Positions 1 to 9,602 of a stretch of 64,000 nt of DNA are shown here, piece by piece. How positions within the stretch are numbered: position 1 is the stretch's first letter; each line of letters starts with the position of its first letter. Source of the DNA: JAEMQF01 sp963775015 (lineage in GTDB: Bacteria > Pseudomonadota > Gammaproteobacteria > Burkholderiales > Burkholderiaceae_C); NCBI GenBank assembly GCA_963775015.1, contig CAVZHI010000011.1, forward strand, positions 62,001 to 126,000. Reading direction: 5' to 3'. A model generated the notes under the pieces. It worked only from the letters and a program-made list of their open reading frames with translations. It had not been told where the DNA came from and did no database searches. A program made the translations under genes and the position numbers.

Positions 1-3000
1 GACCCGGCGTGGGTGACGCAGGCGCGCAAACGCGTCGCTGCGGCGAAGGACACGTGGTCCGCGGTGGCGGGAGGCGAAATGCACCGCCTGAGCGGCCTGG
101 GCGAACAGTTCTCGCTCGTCGCCGATTCGCTGAAACGCCTCTTTCCCCGCGGCGAGCTGCTCGGCACCGAATTGCACGACACGGCGGCGTCGACGCTGGA
201 CACCGGCGCAGCACCTCCTGCGCCGTTGGCGATGGAAGTGGCGACTTGCCTGCTCTACGTCGACGCGGTGCTCGAAGACGCCGACTTCGACCATCCGCAG
301 CAGCCCGAGCGCGTGCAGCGCCTCGCGCAGCGCCTGACGCATGTGCGCCAGGGCCACACGCCCGATCCGCTCGAGTCGTGGATGGAGGAGCTGTACCGGC
401 GTGTCTCCGACAAGCAGACGATGGGCAGCGTGGTTCAAGAGCTGCGGGCGTCGTTGTCGGAAGCGGAAAAGCACATCGACCAGTTTTTCCGCGACACCAG
501 CGAACCCAAGCCGCTGATCCAGGTGCCCACGCACCTGTCGGCGATGCGCGGCGTGCTCTCGGTGCTGGGCATGGACCATGCCTCGGCGGCGCTGGTGCGA
601 ATGCGCGACGAGGTCGCCGGCCTGGCCACGGCGCAAGTTGACTTGTCGCAGGCCGCGCAGGCAGGCGTGTTCGACCGGCTCGCAGGCAATCTCGGCGCCC
701 TGGGCTTCCTCATCGACATGCTCAGCGTACAGCCGCAAATGGCCAAGTCGCTGTTCGTCTTCGACGCTGCGCAGGGCGTCCTGAAGCCCATCATGGGTCG
801 CGACGACGACCACTCGGAATTGAGCGTGCACGCGCAGTTGGCGGGCAGCGCGATCGAAAAGCAGCTGATCGACCAGGCGAGCCAGTTGGCGCGTGACGCG
901 ACGAAGAAAGACGTCTCCGCGGCCGACCTCGTGCTCGGCCTGGAGCGCTTGTCGCTCGGTGCGAGTGCCGCCGACCGCGCCGGCCTCGCGCAAGCGACGC
1001 GCAGTGCGCAGCAGGCACTGACTCAGGCGACGGACGGCGCGGGCATTTCCGCCGCGCGCGACGGCGTCTCCAAAGCGATGGCGCAGTTCGTGTCGCCCGA
1101 TTCGGACGTGGCGACACTCGAGCTCAAGCCGGCGCCTCAAGTGATCGACGACGGCGTGCGCGACGACGAATTGCGTGAGGTGTTTCTCGAAGAGGCCCGC
1201 GAAGTCATTGGTGAGGCAGCGACGGCGCTCGCCGAACTGATCGAGACGCCCGCCGAGTTGCCGATCCTGACGACGATCCGGCGCGCCTTCCATACGCTCA
1301 AGGGCAGCTCGAGGATGGTCGGGCTGAAAGATTTCGGCGAAGCAGCCTGGTCTTGCGAAAAACTCTACAACACGCGCCTGGCCGAGCAGCGCGCCGCCGA
1401 AACCGACCTGATCGAGTTCACCGGCTGGGCCTTGCAATACCTCGGCAGCTGGGTCGAGGAGATCGCCGCCCGGCGCGCCCACGAGCACAGTTCGGCGGTC
1501 GTGGCGGCACGGGCGCAGGCCCACTCCGACGAAGGCGGCAGCCGCGGCGTGCGCAGCGACGGGCTCGTCTTGCCCGCCGGGGCCGCGAAGGCGCACGTCA
1601 CGACCAAGCCGGCGCCGCTGGCCGTGCCGCGCGCAGCGCCGCTGCCGACGCTCGAGTTCTCGTTCAGTCTCGATTTGGCGGGCGAGGATGATGCCGTGGC
1701 ACTGCCCGCTGTTGCGAAGCACTCGCGGGCTCAACCTCTGGCTTCGAGCGCGCCGGAGTTGCTCGATCCGTTCGACCTCAGCGTCACCGAGACGCTGCCG
1801 CAATCGATCGACGACCCGGTGGCTGACATCGCCCTGGACGTGATCGATCTCGATCTGGGCCAGGCGTTTGCCGCGCCGCCTGCGGCTGCGCCGAGCGAGC
1901 CGATCCGCGTCATGGTGGCGGCCGAGCCGCACGCCCCCGATCTCGTGCCCGACGCGGCTGCGGCGCCGAACTTTGAGCCTGCGCCTTCCGTCGAGCGATC
2001 GTCGGCGCCGATTCCGTTGCCCGACATCGTCGATGACGAGCCGTTCGACGACGAGCAGGATCAGGAGGACATGGTCAAGGTGATCGGGCCGCTGCGCATC
2101 AGCATCGCCCTGTTCAACATCTACCTGAACGAGGCCGACGAGCTGTCGCGCCGGCTCACGACCGAACTCGCCGAATGGGCGATGGAGCTGCACCGGCCGA
2201 TCGGCGAAATCCCGATCGCCTTGGCGCATTCCCTGGCAGGCAGTTCGGCGACGGTGGGCTTTGCCAACCTGTCAACGCTGGCGCGCACCCTCGAGCACGC
2301 ACTCACGCGCTCGCAGGCGATCGGCCGCGGCACGCCGCAAGAGGCGCGCTTGTTCGTCGACGCTTCCGAGGAAATTCGGCGCCTGCTGCATCAATTCGCG
2401 GCTGGTTTCCTGAAGGACCCGTCGGTCACCTTGCTGTCCCGGCTCGACGAACACGAATTGAGTTCGGCGCGCTGGCTCGAGGCGGTGACCGCCGCGGCGG
2501 ACATGGCGCCCCATTCGCGCTCTGGCGGGTTGGACGAGCTTGCGCAGGGCGCGGCTCCCGATTCGGCGTCAGCGCCGCTCGGCCCGTTGCCTGAGGTCAC
2601 CGAATCGCACAGCCCGGCAGCCGAGGCGCCTGCGCACATCGCGCCGATGGCGCCAAGTTTGCCGGCCGCGCCGCCCGCCGCCGAAACACCGCCCGCCGCC
2701 GTTGCGGCAGCCGCGGGACGCGACAAACCCGGTACCCGCACCGCGCAGGCGGCGCAAGGTGAGCCGGCGCGCGAAGAAGACGAACTGCGCTCCTGGTTCC
2801 AGCCCTCCGGCTTCATGGAGTGGAAGCCGCTCACCTACCCACCCTCCGGCGCGCCGCTGGCACAGACTCAAGCCGCGGCGCCTCCGCGGTCGGCGCCAGC
2901 GCCCGTGGCGGAAGACCGGCGCCAGGGGCAACGCGGCGCCGCCGCGCCCACGGGTGCGCAAGACGCCGAAGACGACATCGACGCGTCCGACGCGGTCGAC

Positions 3001-5502
3001 GCCGAACTGTTCCCCATCTTCGAAGAAGAGGCGCTCGAGTTGTTGCCGCAGCTCGCGGGCAGCCTGCGCGAATGGATCGCACGCCCGTCGGACACCGCGC
3101 ACGCCGACGCGTGCATGCGAACGTTGCACACGCTGAAGGGCGGCGCGCGCCTGGCGGGTGCGATGCGCCTGGGCGAACTCGCGCACCGGCTCGAATCGCG
3201 CATCGAGCGCATCCTCGCGCAACCGGCGGCATCGACGGCGGACATCGAAAATCTTCAGTCGCACGGCGACGCCTTGTCGCAGGTGTTCGACGCCTTGCGC
3301 AATCGCGACGCGCTCGCCTACGCCGAGGCTGCGGCAGCGATTGGCGAGCCGACCCAAACGCAAGCGCTCGAGCCCGGCCCCGCCGCGCCGCCCGCAGCAG
3401 CGAAGGCGCCAGCGCCTGCCAGCAGCGCGCCGGTGGCGCGTGTGCAGACGCTCGAGCCGCTCGTGCCGATGGCCGAAGTCGCGGCGCCGCTGATCAAGGC
3501 GCCCGGCGTGGGCACGCCGCCGGCGCTGCCGGCAGCGCGCCCGCAGCCCGCAGTGCGCGCGGCCACGGCCGATGGGGTGTCGGGAATCGACTGGTCGCGT
3601 TTCGACTCGGCGACGGCGCAGACCAAAACACCTGCCGACCGCGCACCGAATTCGGCGCAATCGGCGGTTCGCGTGCGCACGCCGCTGCTCGACAAGCTCG
3701 TCAACCAGGCGGGAGAAGTCAGCATCGCGCGCACCCGGATCGAATCCCAGGTGACGCTCATCAAGGGTTCGGTGTCGGACCTGACGGAGAACCTCGAACG
3801 CCTGCGCACCCAGCTGCGTGACATCGAGCTGCAAGCCGAAACGCAGATGAGTTCGCGCCTCGAGGCCGCGAAGGGTGCGTCGAAAAACTTCGACCCGCTC
3901 GAGTTCGACCGCTTCACGCGCTTCCAGGAAGTGACGCGAATGATGGCCGAGTCGGTGAACGACGTGGCGACGGTGCAGCGCACGCTGCAACGCTCGCTCG
4001 AGAGCACCGAAGACGAACTCGTCGCCCAGGCGCGCATGACGCGCGAGTTGCAGAGTGATTTGCTGCGCACGCGCATGGTCGAGTTCGAGGGCCTGTCGGA
4101 TCGCCTTTACCGCGTCGTGCGCCAGGCGGCGAAGGAACTGGGCAAGCAGGTCCGGCTGGACATCGTCGGCGGTTCGATCGAAATCGACCGTGGCGTGCTG
4201 GACCGCATCACCGGCGCGTTCGAGCATGTGCTGCGCAACAGCGTGACGCACGGCATCGAGATGCCGCAGGCGCGCACCGCAGCGGGCAAGGACCCGACGG
4301 GCCTGATCGTCGTCACGGTGACGCACGAAGGCAACGAAGTCGCGGTCGAGTTCCGAGACGATGGCGCGGGCCTGAACCTGCCGCGAATTCGCGAGCGCGG
4401 CATCGCGATGGGCCTGCTCGACGCGGCGCAGAGCTACACCGACGCAGAACTCGCGAACCTGATTTTCGCCTCGGGATTTTCCACCGCGGCGAGCGTCACC
4501 GAGCTCGCCGGCCGAGGCGTGGGAATGGACGTCGTGCGCTCTGAAGTGAACGCCATCGGCGGACGGATTCGCACCGCGACGCGCGTCAATCAAGGCACGT
4601 CGTTCAAGCTCATCCTGCCGCTCACGACCGCGGTGACTCAGGTGCTGATGCTGCGCTGCGGCGCCACCGCCGTCGCCGTACCGTCGACCTTGATCGAGAT
4701 CGTTCGGCGCGCGACGCCGGCGGAAATCGACCAGTCGCACACGAGCGGCCTGTATACGTTGGGCGAGCGCCAGATGCCTTTCTTCTGGCTCGGCTCGTTG
4801 CTGCAGCTCAGTGCCCGCACCAACGAAGCGGTCGGACGCACGCGCACGGTGGTCGTGATCCGCAGCGCGCAAAAGCGCATCGCGGTGCAGGTCGACGAAG
4901 TGCTGGGGAATCAGGAAGTCGTGGTGAAGAACCTCGGGCCGCAGTTGTCGCGCGTTCCGGGCCTGGCGGGAATCACGCTGCTCGCCTCGGGTGCGGTCGC
5001 GCTCATCTACAACCCGGTGGCGTTGGCGACGCTGTACGGCGACCCGGCGCGCCAGGCCACGCTCACGTCGCTGCAAATGCCGCAGGCGCCGGTCGGCGCC
5101 GGATCGGCGGACGACGTGCCTGTGGCGCCGATGGTCCTCGTCGTCGACGATTCGCTGACGGTGCGCCGCGTCACGCAGCGCCTCCTGGTGCGCGAAGGCT
5201 ATCGTGTCGTGCTCGCCAAGGATGGCCTGGACGCGCTCGAAAAACTCGCCGAGGAGCGGCCGCAAGTCGTGCTGTGCGACATCGAGATGCCGCGCATGGA
5301 CGGCTTCGAACTCGTGCGCACGATCCGCAACAGCGTCAACTTGCGCGACCTGCCGGTGATCATGATCACCTCGAGAATCGCGCAGAAGCATCGCGACCTC
5401 GCGGCCGAACTCGGCGTCGACCATTACATGGGCAAGCCGTACTCGGAAGAAGACCTGTTGTCGCTGATTGCGCACTACACAGCGACGCTGAGCGATGCGT
5501 GA
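1..5502 (+). CDS. chpA: Hybrid CheA-type histidine kinase ChpA/PilL, 5' end outside window
   Basis: This is the 3' part of the very large hybrid kinase that runs the chemosensory system controlling type IV pilus twitching. The frame is open from base 1, so the gene starts upstream and the GTG at 13 is only the first start-like codon inside the window. Three histidine phosphotransfer motifs are visible: HTLKGSS (about 1291), HSLAGSS (about 2227) and HTLKGG (about 3127). After a proline/alanine-rich linker come the dimerisation helices (from about 3680), the N box HVLRNSVTHG (about 4225), G1 DDGAG (about 4365), G2 GRGVGMDVV (about 4515), a CheW-like domain (about 4640-5070), and a C-terminal receiver domain with VVDDS and the phospho-acceptor Asp at 5278-5280. 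This Hpt-rich layout is that of ChpA/PilL, not of flagellar CheA. The pilus genes at 33.5-40.5 kb fit this role. Function is confident; the symbol could equally be pilL. Confidence 0.9.
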   Translation, partial: DPAWVTQARKRVAAAKDTWSAVAGGEMHRLSGLGEQFSLVADSLKRLFPRGELLGTELHDTAASTLDTGAAPPAPLAMEVATCLLYVDAVLEDADFDHPQQPERVQRLAQRLTHVRQGHTPDPLESWMEELYRRVSDKQTMGSVVQELRASLSEAEKHIDQFFRDTSEPKPLIQVPTHLSAMRGVLSVLGMDHASAALVRMRDEVAGLATAQVDLSQAAQAGVFDRLAGNLGALGFLIDMLSVQPQMAKSLFVFDAAQGVLKPIMGRDDDHSELSVHAQLAGSAIEKQLIDQASQLARDATKKDVSAADLVLGLERLSLGASAADRAGLAQATRSAQQALTQATDGAGISAARDGVSKAMAQFVSPDSDVATLELKPAPQVIDDGVRDDELREVFLEEAREVIGEAATALAELIETPAELPILTTIRRAFHTLKGSSRMVGLKDFGEAAWSCEKLYNTRLAEQRAAETDLIEFTGWALQYLGSWVEEIAARRAHEHSSAVVAARAQAHSDEGGSRGVRSDGLVLPAGAAKAHVTTKPAPLAVPRAAPLPTLEFSFSLDLAGEDDAVALPAVAKHSRAQPLASSAPELLDPFDLSVTETLPQSIDDPVADIALDVIDLDLGQAFAAPPAAAPSEPIRVMVAAEPHAPDLVPDAAAAPNFEPAPSVERSSAPIPLPDIVDDEPFDDEQDQEDMVKVIGPLRISIALFNIYLNEADELSRRLTTELAEWAMELHRPIGEIPIALAHSLAGSSATVGFANLSTLARTLEHALTRSQAIGRGTPQEARLFVDASEEIRRLLHQFAAGFLKDPSVTLLSRLDEHELSSARWLEAVTAAADMAPHSRSGGLDELAQGAAPDSASAPLGPLPEVTESHSPAAEAPAHIAPMAPSLPAAPPAAETPPAAVAAAAGRDKPGTRTAQAAQGEPAREEDELRSWFQPSGFMEWKPLTYPPSGAPLAQTQAAAPPRSAPAPVAEDRRQGQRGAAAPTGAQDAEDDIDASDAVDAELFPIFEEEALELLPQLAGSLREWIARPSDTAHADACMRTLHTLKGGARLAGAMRLGELAHRLESRIERILAQPAASTADIENLQSHGDALSQVFDALRNRDALAYAEAAAAIGEPTQTQALEPGPAAPPAAAKAPAPASSAPVARVQTLEPLVPMAEVAAPLIKAPGVGTPPALPAARPQPAVRAATADGVSGIDWSRFDSATAQTKTPADRAPNSAQSAVRVRTPLLDKLVNQAGEVSIARTRIESQVTLIKGSVSDLTENLERLRTQLRDIELQAETQMSSRLEAAKGASKNFDPLEFDRFTRFQEVTRMMAESVNDVATVQRTLQRSLESTEDELVAQARMTRELQSDLLRTRMVEFEGLSDRLYRVVRQAAKELGKQVRLDIVGGSIEIDRGVLDRITGAFEHVLRNSVTHGIEMPQARTAAGKDPTGLIVVTVTHEGNEVAVEFRDDGAGLNLPRIRERGIAMGLLDAAQSYTDAELANLIFASGFSTAASVTELAGRGVGMDVVRSEVNAIGGRIRTATRVNQGTSFKLILPLTTAVTQVLMLRCGATAVAVPSTLIEIVRRATPAEIDQSHTSGLYTLGERQMPFFWLGSLLQLSARTNEAVGRTRTVVVIRSAQKRIAVQVDEVLGNQEVVVKNLGPQLSRVPGLAGITLLASGAVALIYNPVALATLYGDPARQATLTSLQMPQAPVGAGSADDVPVAPMVLVVDDSLTVRRVTQRLLVREGYRVVLAKDGLDALEKLAEERPQVVLCDIEMPRMDGFELVRTIRNSVNLRDLPVIMITSRIAQKHRDLAAELGVDHYMGKPYSEEDLLSLIAHYTATLSDA

Positions 5503-5608
5503 AGCGTGGTGTTGCGCTTGAAGTGATGCGCAGATCGCCCCTCGAGCGGCGACGCATGAGCGCAGCGAACGCGCGTTCAAGCGTGCCCATCCGGGCGGTG
5601 CCGGCCCG

Positions 5609-5614
5609 TAGAAT
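5609..5614 (+). promoter_or_regulatory. Putative -10 hexamer TAGAAT directly before the AI-2E permease gene
   Basis: TAGAAT lies nine bases before the ATG at 5624 and no Shine-Dalgarno sequence is visible. Transcription from this -10 would begin at or within a few bases of the start codon, giving a leaderless mRNA. I see no good -35 element. The same arrangement recurs before several other genes in this window. Confidence 0.4.
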
Positions 5615-5623
5615 TCGGCGCAC

Positions 5624-6685
5624 ATGACTTTCACCCCGGCACAACGCCAAACCATCGCCTGGGTCGGGATCGGCCTGCTCGTCTTGCTCGGCGTGAAGCT
5701 GCTGGCGCCGGTCCTGACGCCATTTCTTGTTGCCGCCGTTCTCGCCTACGCCTTGCACCCCGCCGTCGAATGGCTTGCGACGCGGCGCGTGCCGCGTGTC
5801 ATCGCGGTGGCCATCGTCGAGGCGACGGCGATCGCCGCTCTGGCGGCGCTGGTGCTGCTGATCGTACCGATCATCTCCAAGGAGTTGCCGCTGCTGCGCG
5901 AGCAGATTCCGCAGCTCGCCGATCGCCTGAACCAGGCCTTGACGCCATGGCTCACTCAACTCGGAATTCCTGCGGGGCTGGACGTCGCGAGCATCAAGGC
6001 CTTCGTCCTCAAGTACCTGAACGCGAACGTCGAAGACTGGCTCGGCACCTTGCTCAGCTCGGCACGCATCGGCGGCAGCATCCTGCTCGCGATCGTCGGC
6101 CTCGTGATTCTGGTGCCTGTGGGTTTGTTCTACCTGTTGATGGACTGGCCGAGTCTGGTGGCGCGCGCAAGGACTTTGATCCCGCCGCGACTGCGACCCC
6201 GCATCGAAGGCTTCATGATCGAGTGCGATTCGATGCTGGGTCAATACCTGCGTGGGCAGCTGCTCGTCATGCTGACGCTGGCGGTGTACTACAGCGTCGC
6301 GCTGGGGTTGGCCGGCTTCGATCTGGCGTTGCCGGTGGGCGTGTTCACGGGCCTCGCGATCTTCATTCCCTACCTCGGGTTCGGCGTCGGCCTGATCCTG
6401 GCGCTGACGGCGGGTGCGCTCCAGTTCGGCGGCGCTTACGGCCTGGTCGCGGTGGCCGTGGTGTACGGCATCGGCCAGGTCGGCGAGGGCTTGTTTCTGA
6501 CGCCGCGCCTCGTCGGCGAGCGCATCGGCATGAACCCGCTGATGGTGATTTTTGCCCTGCTCGCGTTTGGCCACCTGTTCGGTTTTGTCGGCGTCTTGAT
6601 CGCGCTGCCGCTCAGTTCGCTGATCGTGGTGGCGGTGCGGCGCACGCGTGCGATGTACCTGGAAAGCCCGCTCTATCACGGCTGA
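5624..6685 (+). CDS. AI-2E family transporter (PerM/TqsA-like inner-membrane permease)
   Basis: Predicted polytopic inner-membrane protein of 353 residues, the normal length for the AI-2E transporter family (PF01594). Hydrophobic segments are evident at residues of about 8-60, 66-90, 150-180 and in a long C-terminal block from about 205 to 350. Family members have been linked to autoinducer-2 export or to Na+/H+ exchange; the substrate cannot be read from sequence. It is followed 13 bases later by hda, the usual order in Burkholderiales, where purM normally lies on the other side; here the neighbour is chpA instead. The start is ATG at 5624, just behind a -10-like TAGAAT. Confidence 0.85.
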   Translation: MTFTPAQRQTIAWVGIGLLVLLGVKLLAPVLTPFLVAAVLAYALHPAVEWLATRRVPRVIAVAIVEATAIAALAALVLLIVPIISKELPLLREQIPQLADRLNQALTPWLTQLGIPAGLDVASIKAFVLKYLNANVEDWLGTLLSSARIGGSILLAIVGLVILVPVGLFYLLMDWPSLVARARTLIPPRLRPRIEGFMIECDSMLGQYLRGQLLVMLTLAVYYSVALGLAGFDLALPVGVFTGLAIFIPYLGFGVGLILALTAGALQFGGAYGLVAVAVVYGIGQVGEGLFLTPRLVGERIGMNPLMVIFALLAFGHLFGFVGVLIALPLSSLIVVAVRRTRAMYLESPLYHG

Positions 6686-6698
6686 GGTTGAGCATCGG

Positions 6699-7370
6699 AT
6701 GCAACAGATCCCGCTGCCGATCGGCACCGCCGCGGCGCGCACCTTCGACAATTTCGTCGCCGGCGCAAACGCGGCGACGCTGGCCCACCTGCGCGCGCTG
6801 GCGCCCGGTGCTGCGCCGGTCTACCTGTGGGGTCCCACCGGCAGCGGCAAGACGCACCTCGTGCAGGCCGTGGTCGGGCGGTTCCAGGCGGATGGGATCC
6901 GTGGCGTGAACTACGGCGCCGACGTCGCCGCGCCGTGGATGGGCAGCGAAGGTTGCGGAATCATCGTCATCGACGACTGCGACCGCCTCGGCCCCGAGCA
7001 GCAACACAGCGCGTTCACGCTGTTCGTTCAAAGCGCCGAGGGTGGCGCAATCATCCTCGCCGCCGGACGCCTGCCGCCGGTCGACCTGGGGTTGCGCGAA
7101 GATCTGCGTTCGCGCCTGGGCTGGGGCCATGTCATGGCAGTTCATGCGCTCACCGAGCCGGAAGCGCGCGCCGAATTGCGCCGCGAGGCGGACCGCCGCG
7201 GCATCCTGCTCACCGACGAGGTGGTTCAGTACCTGTTGACACGATTCGCGCGCGACCTGAAGAATTTGTTCGATCTGCTGAACCGGCTCGACGAGTTTTC
7301 TCTCGTGCAGCAACGCAACGTCACGGTGCCGCTGTTGAAACAGATGCTCGCCCGAGGGCTCGAGGCGTGA
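6699..7370 (+). CDS. hda: DnaA regulatory inactivator Hda
   Basis: DnaA-related AAA+ protein of 223 residues that, bound to the DNA-loaded beta sliding clamp, stimulates ATP hydrolysis on DnaA after initiation and so limits re-replication. The N-terminus carries a clamp-binding motif (QIPLPIG, residues 3-9), which decides the start at ATG 6699 over upstream in-frame codons. Walker A is GPTGSGKTH (about residue 45) and Walker B IIVIDDCD (about 88). The C-terminal lid region is present but the DnaA DNA-binding domain is absent, as expected for Hda. The gene overlaps the next one by four bases (GTGA), so translation is probably coupled. Confidence 0.93.
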   Translation: MQQIPLPIGTAAARTFDNFVAGANAATLAHLRALAPGAAPVYLWGPTGSGKTHLVQAVVGRFQADGIRGVNYGADVAAPWMGSEGCGIIVIDDCDRLGPEQQHSAFTLFVQSAEGGAIILAAGRLPPVDLGLREDLRSRLGWGHVMAVHALTEPEARAELRREADRRGILLTDEVVQYLLTRFARDLKNLFDLLNRLDEFSLVQQRNVTVPLLKQMLARGLEA

Positions 7371-8047
7371 GCAACGGCGCGGCGCTGTGCCTGTTCGATC
7401 TCGACGATACGCTGCTGCCCTTGGACTCGGACCACGCCTGGGGTGAGTTCATGGTCGCGCAAGGCTGGGTCGACGCGACCGTATTTGCGCGCCGCAACGA
7501 TCAGTTCTACGCCCAGTACAAGGCGGGTCAGCTCGACATCCACGCCTACATCGAGTTCGCCACCGCGCCGCTGCGCAGCCGCAATCCCGCCGAAGCGCAA
7601 GCCGCGCAGCAGCGCTTCATGAGCGAAGTGATTCAGCCGAAGCTGCGCCAAAGCGCGCTGAACCTGGTGCGCGAACACCAGTCCGCGGGCGACATGGTTG
7701 CCCTCGTCACGGCGACGAACGACTTCATCACGGCACCGATCGCCGCCGCGTTCGGCATCGATTCGCTGATCGCGGTGCGCCTGGAACGCGATCCGAGCGG
7801 TACCATCACGGGGCGAATCAGCGGCGAGCCGAGTTACCGTGAGGGCAAGGTGCGGCGCGTTGAGCAGTGGTTGCACGGCGCCGGCCGCGGCTGGCGCGAT
7901 TTCGCCAAGATCAGCGTCTACAGCGACTCGCTGAACGACCTGGCGCTGCTGGAACGCGCAACGCATCCGGTCGCGACCAACCCCAGTGCCGCGCTGGAGC
8001 TGCTCGCGCGTGAGCGCGGCTGGCGCATTCTGAGACTGTTCGAATGA
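7367..8047 (+). CDS. HAD-superfamily subfamily IB hydrolase (phosphoserine phosphatase-like)
   Basis: Haloacid dehalogenase-type phosphatase of 226 residues. Motif I is FDLDDTLLPLDSD (about residues 8-20) with the nucleophile and acid/base aspartates; motif II is the Thr of VTATND (about 112); motif IV is YSDSLND (about 184). The four-helix cap between motifs I and II is typical of the SerB-like IB subfamily. The GTG start at 7367 overlaps the hda stop. A HAD-IB hydrolase between hda and pcnB is a conserved arrangement in Burkholderiales. The substrate is unknown; phosphoserine or histidinol phosphate are family possibilities, not conclusions. Confidence 0.85.
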   Translation: MSNGAALCLFDLDDTLLPLDSDHAWGEFMVAQGWVDATVFARRNDQFYAQYKAGQLDIHAYIEFATAPLRSRNPAEAQAAQQRFMSEVIQPKLRQSALNLVREHQSAGDMVALVTATNDFITAPIAAAFGIDSLIAVRLERDPSGTITGRISGEPSYREGKVRRVEQWLHGAGRGWRDFAKISVYSDSLNDLALLERATHPVATNPSAALELLARERGWRILRLFE

Positions 8048-8054
8048 ATCCTGA

Positions 8055-9602
8055 ATGATCAAGAAACTGATCGACAAGTTGCTCGACAAGGCGCGTTCGG
8101 CACGCGCACCGCGCACCGTGCACGGGCGGCGCGTCGAGGTGCCCAAGAGCGAGCATGGCATCAACCCGGCGCTCGTCGACGAGCGCGCGGCGAAGGTGGT
8201 GCGAACCCTCGTCGAAGGCGGGCACGAAGCGTACATCGTCGGCGGTGCGGTGCGGGATCTGCTGCTCGGCCTGCGCCCGAAAGACTTCGACGTCGCGACC
8301 AACGCCACGCCGGAGCAGGTGAAGTCGCTGTTTCGCCGCGCCTTCATCGTCGGGCGGCGCTTTCGCATCGTTCACGTCGTGTTCGGTCGCGGGCGCCAGG
8401 ACCATGGCCTGAGCGAAGTCATCGAAGTCTCGACGTTTCGCGCCCAAGTCGATCCGGCCGCGGCGGAAGCCGGCGGAGCCAGTCCGAAGGTGGTGCCGGC
8501 CGAACCGGCAGGTCGGCGAACCTCCGCCGCAGTGCAGCCCGGCCACGTGGTCGACGCCGAGGGGCGCGTCCTGCGTGACAACGTCTGGGGCCCGCAAGTC
8601 GAAGACGCGGCGCGGCGCGACTTCACCGTCAACGCGATGTATTACGACCCGCTGCGCGAAATCGTCGTCGACTACCACGGCGGTATCGCCGACGCGAAGA
8701 AGAAGTTGCTGCGCATGATCGGCGACCCGCTGCTCCGCTACCGCGAGGACCCGGTAAGAATCATTCGTGCGATTCGATTCGCCGCCAAGCTCGGATTCGA
8801 CATCGAGGCCAAGACACGCGCGCCGATTCAAAGCATGGCCGCGTTGCTCGACAACGTGCCGCCGTCTCGCACCTTCGACGAGATGATCAAGCTGCTGCAA
8901 ACCGGGCATGCGCTGGCGAGCGTCGTGGAACTGCGCCGCCATGGTCTGCACCGCGGCGTGTTTCCGGTCCTCGACGTCGTGCTCGACGAAGCGCAGCGTC
9001 ACGACGGCCGCGAGAAATTCGTGCAGCTCGCGCTCGCCGACACGGACCGGCGCGTCGCCGAGGGCAAACCCGTGGCGCCGAGCTTCATGCTCGCGTGCAT
9101 GCTCTGGCACGACGTGCTCGAACGCTGGAGGCAGATCGAGGCCAGCGGCGAAGCGCCGTTCAACGCACTGCAGCAGGCGGTCGACGCTGTGTTCGACGCG
9201 AAGATCGGCGACATCTCGGGCCGCGGCCGGCTCGCCGCCGACATGCGCGACATCTGGCTCATGCAGCCGCGTTTTGCCAAACGCACCGGGCAGGGCGTGC
9301 ACACGCTGATCGAGCAGCCGAGATTTCGCGCCGGTTTCGACTTCTTGCGCTTGCGCGGCGAAGCGGGCGAAGTCGACGCCGAGCTGGCCACCTGGTGGGA
9401 GAAGTTTTCGCTCGCCGACGCCGATCAGCGCGCCGCGCTGATCGGCCAGGCGCGCGACGCCCCAGCTGCGCGCACCGGCGTCGCGGCGGTCGGCAGCGCT
9501 GCGCCGGGCGCCGCGGCCGACGCGGACCCGGTACGCAAGCGCAGGCGGCGCCGGCGTCGCACCGGCCCAGGGGCCGATCAACCGCAACCCGTCGAATCGT
9601 GA
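8055..9602 (+). CDS. pcnB: Polynucleotide adenylyltransferase (poly(A) polymerase I)
   Basis: Class II nucleotidyltransferase that adds 3' poly(A) tails to RNA and promotes decay. The catalytic head shows VGGAVRDLLLG (about residue 64) followed by the acidic pair in PKDFDVATNATP. The RNA-binding region follows (RIIRAIRFAAKLGF, about residue 230). A basic C-terminal tail (RKRRRRRRRTG) matches E. coli PcnB. At 515 residues it is slightly longer than E. coli PcnB; an alanine/proline-rich insertion lies at about residues 135-175 between the catalytic motif and the second conserved block (RDFTVNAMYYDP). The start is ATG at 8055, seven bases after the HAD gene. The stop overlaps the next start (GTGA). 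Confidence 0.92.
   Translation: MIKKLIDKLLDKARSARAPRTVHGRRVEVPKSEHGINPALVDERAAKVVRTLVEGGHEAYIVGGAVRDLLLGLRPKDFDVATNATPEQVKSLFRRAFIVGRRFRIVHVVFGRGRQDHGLSEVIEVSTFRAQVDPAAAEAGGASPKVVPAEPAGRRTSAAVQPGHVVDAEGRVLRDNVWGPQVEDAARRDFTVNAMYYDPLREIVVDYHGGIADAKKKLLRMIGDPLLRYREDPVRIIRAIRFAAKLGFDIEAKTRAPIQSMAALLDNVPPSRTFDEMIKLLQTGHALASVVELRRHGLHRGVFPVLDVVLDEAQRHDGREKFVQLALADTDRRVAEGKPVAPSFMLACMLWHDVLERWRQIEASGEAPFNALQQAVDAVFDAKIGDISGRGRLAADMRDIWLMQPRFAKRTGQGVHTLIEQPRFRAGFDFLRLRGEAGEVDAELATWWEKFSLADADQRAALIGQARDAPAARTGVAAVGSAAPGAAADADPVRKRRRRRRRTGPGADQPQPVES

Noticed and set aside
2569..5655. Long minus-strand open frame (about 1028 codons) opposite chpA
   Set aside because: It is antisense to an unambiguous multidomain kinase, Arg/His-rich without family motifs, and is the expected effect of high GC codon usage.
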